Shown here: positions 11,940-22,500 of the stretch, one piece after another | How the letters are laid out: each line of letters starts with the position of its first letter | How positions within the stretch are numbered: the stretch's first letter is position 1 | Source: Lingula anatina | Taxonomy: Eukaryota; Brachiopoda; Lingulata; Lingulida; Lingulidae | Direction: 5' to 3' | DNA length: 64,000 bases | NCBI RefSeq assembly: GCF_001039355.2 | Contig: NW_019775660.1 | Location: 1 to 64,000 of the forward strand | Position numbers and translations under genes: made by a program | Notes under the pieces: generated by a model | What the model was told of the DNA's origin: nothing | The model's input: the letters and a program-made list of their open reading frames with translations, nothing else | The model's database searches: none

Positions 11940-12171
11940 GGATGCCATGATAAAACCATCCAGCACTTGATTCTCCGCAAGACCGTCATTTTTTATGAAG
12001 ACAGAAATCGGAGCCATTTTATAGATAACAAACAGAAGCCAACGGGATAGAATTATAATACATAAAGCGGAGTGCGGTTTATTCAACCCTTGAATTCAAT
12101 CATATTCACAACAGTCGGTTGGAAGTTAATACACCCAGTTCACACAGGTCTACATCTCATACTGTATCATA
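11940..12171 (+). promoter_or_regulatory. Promoter block of lectin 4
   Basis: This is the most diverged of the four blocks but keeps TTTTTTATGAAGACAGAAAT, ATTTTATAGATAACAAAC (GATA core), TATAATA at 12054-12060 with CATAAAGCGGAGTGCGG just after, and the leader ACACCCAGTTCACACAGG before the ATG. Confidence 0.55.
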
Positions 12172-13417
12172 ATGGCAGTGCAAAGTTCTGTCCTCTGCTT
12201 TGGATTTTTTGTGGCTCTCTTGGCGTTTCAACACGAAGCCCGTGGGTTTGGCACCTCTACTAATGAAAAGGTATATATGCCCGTGTTTGAGTGTTTTGTT
12301 GAAGGTTTTATTTAATTACTGAACAATCTATATGTATATAATGCACACTGGATACCTGGGTGCATGGTAGGCCTATATCTGAGAACGTTTTAGTGGCAAG
12401 GTATTTCATTTAAATATATGTTCTCAGCACCATTATTCATTATGCGTATTTATCATATATCACGTCGCAGTTTATACAAAAAAGTATTTTGTGTATCTCC
12501 ATTCAAGTTTTCAACTTTAAACAATCTACACATAGCTCGTACGTTTGTTTGTTTGTTTATTTGTTTGTTTGTTTTTTCAGGTCTTCTCTTTGGAGAGGCG
12601 AGGCGTTAACCCCCTTAATGTTAAACCTAAACGTTCTGATAACATCAAAAGTACCCTGGAGATAATGGCAATAGAGCTGGGGATATTAATTCGAAATATG
12701 CAACAAATGCAGCTGAAAATTAATCATTTGACACGTATGTTACTGTTGTTCAAATCATTTGATAATAGATCGAAGGTCTCCAATTTTCGTAATCTATTAA
12801 ATGAAACTAGTTTTTTAGAATGTCAGCTGTATAAAGAAGAGGTTCAACAAGACATAATGTCCATTTGTGTTTAATATTGCATCTGTAGGATGTCAGTCTC
12901 CGTTTGTCCTGCTTGGTGACCGATGCTACCTCTTCTCCTATGTGAAGAAATCGTGGTCAGATGCACAAGCCTATTGCCGAAACAAATCTTCAAATTTGGC
13001 ATCAATATCTTCCCAGAGTGAGAACGATATGGTTGTCTCCTACGTGCAAAATAACTTACAATGTAGGCACATTTTTGTATTTATGCATTTGTTGTTTCAA
13101 TTTATTGTTTAAGAAATGTCCAATTGCATTGCTATTTTAGAGAATAGGAATTTGACCTTTTCATTAAAATAACAAATCTTACGCCATATTTTCTAGTTGA
13201 CTTTTCTTGGTGGATTGGTGGTAACGATGGGGCGAAAGAGGGCACGTGGGTTTGGGTGGAGGACAACAGACGGGTTTCCTATTTTAACTGGGCTCCAAGA
13301 GAACCCAATAATGGCGCCGGCCATAACGAAGACTGCATGGAAATGTTTTTTGTTCAAAAACTCGAATGGAACGACAATCAGTGTCACCTGGCGCTTCACT
13401 TTATCTGCGAAAAGTGA
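12172..13417 (+). CDS. Secreted C-type lectin 4 (EPN type, extra intron)
   Basis: The coding exons are 12172-12270, 12581-12734, 12889-13062 and 13197-13417, with phases 0, 1 and 1, giving 215 residues. This copy has an extra intron between the signal peptide exon (MAVQSSVLCFGFFVALLAF onward) and the stem exon, and a longer basic linker (VFSLERRGVNPLNVKPKR) before the helical stem. The CTLD has CQSPFV, CYLF, WSDAQAYC, WWIGGND, the sugar loop REPNNGAGHNEDC, three residues longer than in lectin 3, and EWND. EPN predicts mannose/fucose-type binding. The second exon's acceptor follows a GTTT repeat. Alternative use of the start of exon 2 is possible, but the phase-0 junction fits well. Confidence 0.88.
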
Positions 13418-13647
13418 ATGTAAAATTGACCATTCCAGAAAAAAATAACCGATGGTTGTTATAATTCCTTCTTCTTCTTTTTCTACTTCATGTGTCTCTT
13501 TCTATATCTGAGATAGGAAGTATTTAAAGAGGAGAATAGTGTGGGGGAAATATGGACATGAACCTTCTGGCACCACCACTGTCCTTGTTTTGACCATCAG
13601 TACTATTATGTGGTTATTTTGCTCTCTCTACACATATACCCCAAACG

Positions 13648-13650
<3 letters not shown>

Positions 13651-13700
<50 letters not shown>
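13651..13700. repeat. (AT)n microsatellite
   Basis: A perfect run of about 25 TA units that interrupts sequence otherwise shared with the lectin 3 flank. Confidence 0.97.
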
Positions 13701-13702
<2 letters not shown>

Positions 13703-14550
13703 GTAGAATTTGAAAGTTTCCTTAAGATACGTCTTATGGTCATCTTATGTCTATGTTATTTGAAATATGCAGCTCCTTAGAATAGAGAAACCTAATTTGG
13801 TGGTTTTGTGTTTTTATTTAGACAAACTGAATATTTTGTTCATTATTTTAGAGATTGCCCAAATATTATGGATGAATAGTGCAGAAAAGATGAGAAAATA
13901 ACACAGTTGTTTACATCTTGAATTTACAGCATTACTGCTAATTTGATTCTTTTATCTATGTTGAACAAAAGTTCATAGTTTGTATTTCATTGTAGTCTGT
14001 ATTTACACTGGAGTTATCAATTGGAGGACTGCTCATATAACAAGACGGAGGATTTGAACTTAACCTCTATGCATTCTGTCAAGTAAAATACATTGATCAA
14101 AATATGGTTATTAAAATAATTTCTAATGAGCTATCTGACGGTTTCCGGGTCTCCTTTATTATGTCAATACATGTATGAAAGTCACTTACATTACATCTGG
14201 TGATTTTAAATATTTAATTTTGGGTATTTTATTCAGACCGATAAAATGTTTCATCAATTTTTTTCATTTTCTATGCCTTGGTGCTATTGGTGTTATTAGT
14301 CTTTTATGATTTAAACACATATCCAGATGTTTTATTCAGTTTATGAAATAATTCATCATATATCTCATTTTGAATTATCTGATGATATCGGCGCACCATA
14401 GTATTTCCTGTTATTTCTAGGTCTGGAACAAAGATGTTAACATCTTCCAATTATCATTCTGCAGCTGGTAATTTGATTCTTTTATTTACTGCAATCGGCG
14501 TGGGTTTAAATTTAGTTACATTTTGTGTTTACTCAGGTGTTATTCAGATA

Positions 14551-14556
14551 AATAAA
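14551..14556 (+). terminator. Candidate poly(A) signal, lectin 4
   Basis: AATAAA in the fifth and last copy of the shared lectin 3'-end unit. Confidence 0.4.
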
Positions 14557-14724
14557 ATGTATTGATTGGAAAAGTTGACAGTTGGGTTGTTGATATGACA
14601 AGAGGAAACGTAAAAAAACTTTTGCACACCTTCCTTTTGAAATAAAAGTAGCGATCAAATATCAATTTGATTTCATACGTGGTAGAGCAAAGAAGTTTTG
14701 AAATTAAATGTTTATTGTACGCTT

Positions 14725-14981
14725 TAAAAAATCCCCAAAATCATAGGGCTCATTCCCAATAATACTATGGTTCTACGTAGATAGATCCAACTCTGCAGGG
14801 AATTAGGAGATTACCACCCCTATTCTTGTTTCCAACGTATAATCATTTTTTTTTTTTTGCATTCTACTTAAGCAAAGAGGAACCGTGTCAATCTGTTTAT
14901 CTGATTGCATTCATAAAGACTCCGAGGAGTTGAATCGACCTACGTGATTAGGAATGAGTCCTATGACTTTGGGATTTTTTT
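14725..14981. mobile_element. Foldback MITE-like element, about 255 bp
   Basis: The two ends are inverted copies. Left, about 14727-14757, holds AAAAAATCC, CATAGGGCTCATTCC. Right, about 14951-14979, holds on the complement AAAAAATCC, CATAGGACTCATTCC. Similarity continues inward in patches (TACGTAG with ATCCAACTCT against CACGTAGG with ATTCAACTCC). There is no coding capacity. No clear target-site duplication was seen, so the superfamily is undetermined. Confidence 0.6.
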
Positions 14982-15347
14982 GTGTACACATCTTCCAAAG
15001 GTATAAATATTTCCAAAATCAGTGCGTTCGTTTCGATGGCGAATAAATGAACAGATGGATAAAAAAGGAATAAGGACCAGGAGATGTTTCCCATTGAAAA
15101 ACAAGAAAAAATAATGACATTTCAGGTCATCTTACTGTACCTGTAGGCCTACCTGAGGAACTGAAACTTTATAAATTCGAGAAGCGCGACTAAACTTTCA
15201 CATTTACTTTTTATATTTAAAGTATTAAATTAATTATTGATTGATTGGTTTATTCGTTCGACATGATTTTTCATGCCGTATTGCTTCCATGATGTACAGA
15301 ATTCAGAAAAAAGTCTATATGTAAACTGTTCTTCAACCATGCTTCTG

Positions 15348-15458
15348 TGACGTCATATAAACCTAGTCGCGCCAAATAGCCATACAACAATAGTACGGGC
15401 AGTGTTACTCCGCAAGTATTCAGCGTTGATGACGTAACGTTACCAAACACTGACGTCA
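15348..15458 (+). promoter_or_regulatory. CRE-type motif cluster
   Basis: Two perfect palindromic CRE octamers TGACGTCA (15348-15355 and 15451-15458) and a variant TGACGTAA (15430-15437) lie just upstream of a probable non-coding first exon that ends at 15511 before GTGAGT. CREB/ATF/CREM proteins bind this octamer. The link to the downstream gene is inferred from position. Confidence 0.55.
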
Positions 15459-15871
15459 TAGACACCCCTGCAAATTTGTTGATCAGCAGCAAGCAAGACA
15501 TTGAAACTTTGGTGAGTATTTTATTTAGTTTTTGTATAACGTTTTTAAAGCTAGAAACTAACAAATACCTTTATATAATACTCGATAGTATCAAATATTG
15601 AAACAAAATTCTTTACAAGCGCAGACTTGTAAATAAGCAAAGGAACAGTGGATTTTTAGTCAGTTGCTCACCAATCTTTGGCAACAGTCTGCAAACATCT
15701 GTGTCTATCCATGACTTTATCCAGTTACCGACGATTTGATAGAAACATGAAAATATATTTATCAATCAATACCCTCTAAGCGTTTACAAGAACATATAAT
15801 GATTTATAGTGAAATTCAAGTTCAATTATTTCAATTTTAGAATACCGTCAGAGCATTTTTCTTGCTTTGCA

Positions 15872-17635
15872 ATGGCATACAGAAAAGTTGATCAAAGAGA
15901 TAAAAATGGATTGTTTGGAGGAATATCAGTGTATGGTAAGTCAACGAAGGACTTATTAAAAATACCAGAATATTCCGAAGAGCTGGCGGGCCGATATGAA
16001 ACAGTAACGTCACGTGAGTGAAGAGGACTATCTTTGTATGTATGTGATATTTTTTGTGCCCTGTCTCACACTTTGTTATTCCATGTTACATCTTGGCTGA
16101 CAATTGGTAACGTTTAGCATCTCCGTATATACTGTTTCTGTCTATTTCTGTCCCTTTTCAGATATAAACCCTCGCCTAAAAGCGGCAGTTTCCAGTTCAA
16201 GCCATCAACGGCTCTTAGGACAAGGGAAACTCTCCATGGAAAGCATAAGAAAACCCCTGGTGTCCAATTTCCTCCCAGAGCTGCGAGGAAGGGGCACGTG
16301 CACCAGTGAGCAACAGCACTTTCCCGCCACAAATGTTAGAGAAGCCACATACGGGACCATTACGCCACTATCGTCACTTGCGAAGAGCAGTGCCATGTGG
16401 GATCAGCAGGCAAAACTGCAGACGGCCCTGCCCCAATTGCCCGGCATCAAAACTGTGAGCAACAAGAACTGATTTCAACAACATCATTACTCCGATAGCC
16501 ATCTTTTCCTTTAGTTTCAAATCCCTCTGAATTCTTCTTATATTTGCTCTCCATTTTATGATTTTACATGCATTGTGATTAAGCTTTCTTTGACGACATA
16601 TATTTCCCTTCCTCAAAAAAAAAATCTTCCCCTTAGTAACAAATCTTAGTAATTCTTATTATGAGCGTCAAAATCATTCACTGCATATTTTGTTTTACCC
16701 TGTAAATTGAAATTCAAAACGGGTGTATATTCTAGACGATTTGTCACAATTTTAGAGAAAATCGCTAACCCTGCAAAAGAGAGAGCACGTGCACGAGTTT
16801 GCCTCCGCTTGGGTTGAAACTCTAGGTAAGAGTCGTTTACTCTTTTAAATCTCATTTTATTTCTAATTAGTTTAGTTTAGAAATATTTGAACTAGATCAA
16901 GGTAAATATTTCGGGGAAGTTTATTCTTGAGTTTTTTTATAACAAGATTTATTTATAATGCACACAGCATACGTGTGTGTGTTATCATTTTTTTCTTTGA
17001 TCTTGAATAAGAACTATGCACAGTCATTTTGAAAAAAGATGTAAAGATATGTTCACAATATTCGCAGAGAGTGCACCTATCTGAAAAAGTAACATCTTTC
17101 TTGTTTTCAGTGGATAGTATAAAGTTACCAGCCATCAACAACCACCATCAGACTGACCCCACATGCCCGGGGGCTGACAGGGGACATCCTCCCCACACAC
17201 CCCTGATGAAAATAACCAGCCTAGAGGGCGTGGCTCCTGCCAACAACCGTATCACTGTGGACACCTTGCCTTCGCTGCCCCTTTTGCCAAAGGCTGCGCC
17301 ACGTGGCCAGATTAATCTAACAAAAAATAGTAAGGACTTTTTGACTCAAAGAATTCAAATTTTCAGTTGTGCACATTAAATGTTTCATTCAGTTCTTGAA
17401 TAAAGGTCTTCTTTTCCATTTGACACCCCCTAACTTCTTTTTCGACCTTCATCTCTCTCTCTCTCTCTCTCTCGTATCAATCATACGCACTTTCCTTACA
17501 GGCAAACATCATATAAAACACCTCTACAGCACCGCCAATGACAGGAGCAACATAGAGCAGAATCAGCGTCTACCTCCCGTAGTTGGTCTCGGAATCAAGG
17601 AAACCAAAAGCAGGAAATCTGGAGGGAAGGAATAG
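15872..17635 (+). CDS. Uncharacterised 285-residue protein
   Basis: I do not recognise this gene. The coding exons are 15872-16013, 16162-16454, 16756-16825, 17111-17329 and 17502-17635. All junctions are GT-AG and the phases agree (1, 0, 1, 1). A 5' UTR exon probably ends at 15511 (GTGAGT donor) and splices to an acceptor at about 15839. The protein starts MAYRKVDQRDKNGLFGG and has no signal peptide, membrane segment or cysteine-rich module. It is rich in Ser, Pro, Lys and Gln and looks largely disordered. Short recognisable patches include LKIPEYSEELAGRYETV near the start, an SIKLPAINNHH patch in exon 4, and a basic tail KETKSRKSGGKE. Exon 3 is only 70 bp and was found by phase matching, because without it exon 4 would read a stop. 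CRE-type promoter motifs suggest cyclic-AMP-linked or germline expression, which is a guess. The first exon has an internal alternative donor, GTAAGT, near 15936. Confidence 0.78.
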
Positions 17636-18496
17636 AATAATTTTTGATTTTCTTGATTTTGAGATAAAATAATTTTAATTCTTGATTTTCTTGATTTAGA
17701 ATCACTGTTTTAACCTTTTTGGTTGTAGATTATGTGTTTGTTCCTTTTCTTTTCTTTTTCTGTCATTCAGTGCATTTTTGGTCTATATAAGTTAGATGTA
17801 AATTGATGAAGTTTTATTCATCTATTTATTTGGGGTGGAGGGGTAAGAAACGAACGGGAAGGTTTGGCGGTCTTTTTCAACTTCTTTTATAAGAACCGAA
17901 GCACGTGTAATGGCACTGGTGACAGCTCTACTAGTAATTGCACCAACTTCTAGTAGCTGTCACTGTTGTAATGCAAAAATCTTGGGCACTCGGCAAAACT
18001 TTCAGTCGTCGGGTGCGCATTGCCTCCCACTGGATCGCACCATGAATACAGCTGCGCGCTAGTGACACCCGCGAGCAGACGACAGCGAAATATGATAGGT
18101 GGAGATCAGAAGATTTAAAATCTTGGTTGACAAACACACACGTCTTTTTTTTTTCAAATCAAAGCACGGAGTATGCTATCTGCTTACCTGTATGAAATGA
18201 TTATTTGATCTTTCGAGCTTTGTCTATTATGAGAAGTCAATTTTATTCATATTTCTAACGAGTTTTAATTGTAAATAGCAACAGGTTTGTATATAGACCA
18301 GTGGAGATGCCCCGCTATGTTTTATTGTAAATAATGCTTTTGAAGGGGCCGGTACTCGCAAACGACTGCATTTCAAACGCAAGATTTTGTTTTGTGATTT
18401 TATGACCATTTCCAGTGAGTACATAGTAAAATTGAGTTGAAATATCACGGAGTGCTTTTCTTTGATGTCTGTAATAAAGTACAAGTTAAGGAATCT
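17636..18496. other. Intergenic, no gene seen
   Basis: After a short T-rich stretch there is no exon with acceptable borders. An AATAAA at about 18473-18478 could serve the gene that ends at 17635 but is 840 bp away. The long minus-strand open frame at 18227-18547 runs into the interspersed repeat and has no protein-like features. Confidence 0.5.
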
Positions 18497-18870
18497 GTAA
18501 GCCTTTATTATCACCCAGATACCGAAAATGAGTTTTTTTTCCTGCATGTAACTCTACAATAATGCATCTATCTTTGAGCTGATTTAAACAATAAAATCCC
18601 TTCAAAAATGTAAAGTATCAGCGTTTATTTTTTTTCGTTGCAATGTATAAGCATAGGCAACTCAAGTCTTTTATCGTAAATTTAACACCTTTCTATTTCG
18701 AGGTGAGATAGCAATCGCAGTGGTACGTGTAACCTCATTCCTGAACAAGATTTTATTACGAAAATTGGCAAAGTTGATGTGCATGGCTACAATCCCGTGC
18801 GGTCATTTTGGTTAATTTTTTTTTGTCATGAAATTATGGACCCCTCATTACAAATTTGCAACAAACAAAA
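18497..18870 (+). repeat. Interspersed repeat, copy A
   Basis: It matches 38671-38985 in the same orientation. Shared landmarks in order are GTAAGCCTTTATTA, ACCGAAAATGAG, GCATCTATCTTTG, GTTGCAATGTATAAGCAT, GAACAAGATTTTAT, CACGAAAATTGGC (here TACGAAAATTGGC) and ACAATCCCGTGC. No terminal inverted repeat or coding frame was seen. It is an unclassified transposon-derived family. Confidence 0.75.
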
Positions 18871-19530
18871 GTATAATTCTTATTTATTTATTTATTTATT
18901 TATATGAAAGAAAAGAGTCCATACATAAAATCACACACATAATTCACATAGGAAAATCACATAATAAGACCGATAAAATCTAAACTAAATTTAAGCTTTT
19001 AAGAAAAATCACTGGCAGTGTTTTGGAATACTAAATGGTGTCAATAAATTGGCGTTAAAACGGTGTTCTTGGGTGCTCAATTATTAAGTCTATCGGTAAA
19101 GTAAACTTGTAGGCTAAGCAACCATCATTTAATTTTCTCTAAAATATGTTATAATATTTTTATATAATACTACAGATTTGTCTTGATTTAAAGAAAACTT
19201 AGAACTTTGATCCACTCATCAGCCGACTCGTTAAGTTGGGTCAAACTATTTTTATGAACAGCAGTCTGGATGTTTCCTATTGCTCTATGCTGTCCCAACT
19301 AACGCAATGCATACCTAGAGTTGATCAGTAATTTTTTTTTCGAATTCGTTTAATAAGTTTTATTGTTTTTCTTGCAAAATAATGTTTAGATTTAATCTTT
19401 ATGTATCTAAATATGAAAGGGTTTTATCTTATTATGGGTCTCTTTGGTAAAAAAAAAAAGAGGTAATGTGCTAGCTTAATAAATCGAAACTAAAGCATAA
19501 ATTACGGTAAGCTTCGTAAGTTAATACAGC
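18871..19530. other. Intergenic DNA upstream of EXOSC10
   Basis: AT-rich DNA with a TTTA run near 18885-18904. No TATA box or CpG-rich block is obvious ahead of the EXOSC10 start, so its promoter could not be placed. Confidence 0.5.
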
Positions 19531-22500
19531 ATGGACTCGAAGGAAATAGATAAAACGTCGGCAGAGTTTATACCTGGCCACAGCGATGTTTCATTATTCT
19601 CTCAAGTAAGTATGATTATGTCTTGCTTTAAGCCCCACAAGTGACGTTTATGTGTTTTAATTATTTTGATATTCTCTCTGGACAGTAGCAGAAAGAAATT
19701 ACGTCTGCTGTCAGTCCCATAGTGTAGTAAATGATGTGTAAACTTTTATATTTTGCATTCGCACTGTAGTAGCTTCAGGGCAGTCAGAGAGGTAATGAGT
19801 AGGGAGAGAGAGTGGGAGAGAGATCGTGTGTGTGTGTGTGTGTGTGTGTGTTGAGAGAGAGAGAGAGAGAGAGAGAGCAACCTATTTAGGCAAACTAGTA
19901 TTTCTGATAATACACTGTATATTTAGGAAGCCTATATGCAAGTATTACTTCTCTGTCTTTCAGCAAGCCCTGCAGTCGGTAATGGGAGCAATCAGGGCAT
20001 CCAACGAGCTGCCGGCCGCAGGCAATGACTATGACTTCTACTCCAGCTTTGGGGGATTTAGGGAACTGATGAATGTAGAAGGAAGGAGGGTTTTGCAGTT
20101 GTGAGTAAATTTCATTATTATTATTGTTGTTGTTGTTGTTGTCGTTGTTGTGGTTATTGGTTAATAAATGTTAAAGGTGGAACTTTTTGTTTTAAATTTA
20201 CCATCATTGCCATCATCATAATTAATAAAGGAATCATGGTTTTTGTTAATGCATTTAATGTCTAGAATTCTAAACAGGCTTGAACTTTTAAAACAGGAAA
20301 GAAAATTTATTTTTGTACCACATTGTATCAGATTTGTTTAAATTATAAATTTCAAGACTTGCTAAAGCACCACAATGCAACCTGCACAACATACATTTCA
20401 AATTAAACTTGCTCAAACTCCAGACTTGAAAAAGCAACCTACTGTTTTTTTTTTTTTTGCAGAATGCAAGATTTACTAAAACACCAGAATGTAAAAGGCA
20501 ACCTGTCTGGTGGAAGTCAGTCTGTTGAAGTAGAGGATAAATTTGATGTACTGGTTGACGCTAATGATCAGATGTTAGAGAGAGTGGTATGTTAAGTTTA
20601 TAAAAAAAAGGTTCAGTGTGTTTTTAAAGTACTTATTTTGTAACAGTTTTGCTCTAGTTTTTCAAGATAATTTAGTGTTTTAAGTGTTTTTTTTTTTCAT
20701 AATAGTACTTGTTTTTTTCCATTAGTTTTGTTTTCTTTCATTTTATTTAACTGTAAATTATCTATTAACACATCAGATAAAAAAAATTGGAGCCATTGGA
20801 TTTACAATGGCTTAGCAACACAATGACTTTGCATATCTTTCTTTTCTTTTAGAGTTCCTTTCTGGATGAGGCATCAGGTATTAAGAAACAGGACAGCACT
20901 TTAGTTGTGGCCAGTGTAACACAGAAACAACACATCAATACCAGCTGGAATAAAAAGGTAAAATAAGATCATACTTAAATAAGGTGTTTTGGTGTAGTTA
21001 GGTGAACCTATTGTGTTTAGTTCACCACAAGAAACCAATCTAATCCCAGATGTGTCCCATCCACTGACACTGCATTTAAGATACGTTAGGTGGGCCCATC
21101 CAGGTTATGATTAGCTCACTATAGGAAGCCAACCTAATCCCACCATTGTCCCACCCATTACTGTTATATTTGATGTAAGCCTTGTTCTTTTAGTTCAGGT
21201 TTCTGTTTGTAATCAGCAGACCTGCTGAGATAGATTATGACTATCAAGTTGGGTTGACCCAATTTCAGTGGAAACATGGCTCAGGAATGAAACCATCTTA
21301 ACCATGTCTCTGTTTTTGTCATTCCAGTCGTCTGAAAGCCCAGCCCAGAAGGCCACCAGCTACAGGCTGTTAGCTGCGCGGTTTGTCCAGAGACCCCAGC
21401 TCAAGTTTCAGGACAAAGTGGACAACTCGCCCAACACATCGTTTGTGCCCAAAATTAAACACAAACCAAATGCCCTGAGATCTCTTGAGGGTAGGTATTG
21501 AATAGTGTTGAACTAAAACATATTCAATATGTCATCCAAAATTTAGTTTTTTTTTTAAAATATGATACAAGTTTATTGAAAATTGTCCACTGAAGCAATT
21601 TTACTTATTATAATAAATGTTGGGAATTTTTTTCAGAGAGTCTTGTGCCAAAAATAATTGACAAAACAGATGAATTTGGAGACCAGTTTGAATGGCTGGA
21701 GTAAGTTTTAGATAAAAAAAAATTTGTCAGTGAAAATACCTGCTAATTTATCCATTAAAGATTCTGATATTGAAGTAAGAGGGGGGGGGGGGACAAATGC
21801 TTTTCATTTCCTTCTTAACTCATCTCGTCTGAATACAGGAGTTTTAAGTTAGGGGTAGAGAGAGGGGCACTTGCTTCCTGTTCTCCCCTACACCTGTGCC
21901 GTCTTTTCTAATTCTTACTTAAGATACCAAAGAAACATGTCTGTGACAAGTGACACTCAAAGTAAATCATCTTTTTCTCTCATATATTTGATTATCCACA
22001 AAAGGCAGTGATATCAAGAAGAACATAATTATCCAATCAATGTCCTCATACATTGTATGTAATGAATATACAGCTCAATTTTTGAGGTTATCCATGTTAA
22101 GAAATATTTTTCAAGTGTTAATTCTTTGATTACACTACATTTTCAGGTACCCTCATCCATATCAGTATGAACTGGACCAGTTCACCCCAAAGGAAGAACA
22201 ACTCTTAGCCAAGGAACCAGTGGTAAGTCTGTTGTATGTGGAAGGTGATAATAGTAGGAAACGTTCATTTCAGAATAGGTAGGGTTTTGTCCTTGTTTTG
22301 AAAATGGCAACTTTTTCCTTACTGGTCAGTTGTGATGACTATATGATTAGTACATTTCACTGGTATTGCTTCGCCAAGATAACACTTTAATAGTGATACA
22401 ATACAGCAGTATAATGATGTGTGTCTGCACGTGCATGTTTTCATGCATGCAAGCCTGTAATTTATAATTACAATAATTATAATAAATAAAATGTATAATG

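Larger units (their letters stand above)
13418..14724 (+). other. Lectin 4 3' region
   Basis: It contains flank sequence shared with lectin 3 (about 13490-13575 and 14005-14045), the AT microsatellite and the last copy of the lectin 3'-end unit, with AATAAA at 14551-14556 (TTATTCAGATAAATAAAATG). No fifth lectin exon was found. Confidence 0.6.

Noticed and set aside
13197-13448. Plus-strand frame starting inside lectin 4 exon 4
   Set aside because: It is the wrong frame of a CTLD exon. The phase-1 frame gives WWIGGND, EPN and WND.
14041-15240. Search for a fifth lectin gene
   Set aside because: No CQ-PFV, WSDAQAYC or WND coding segment remains downstream of lectin 4.
16114-16396. Minus-strand frames opposite the uncharacterised gene
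   Set aside because: They overlap its 293-bp exon 2 and have no independent exon structure.
18227-18547. 106-codon minus-strand open frame
   Set aside because: It runs into the interspersed repeat, and codon content and composition look non-coding.
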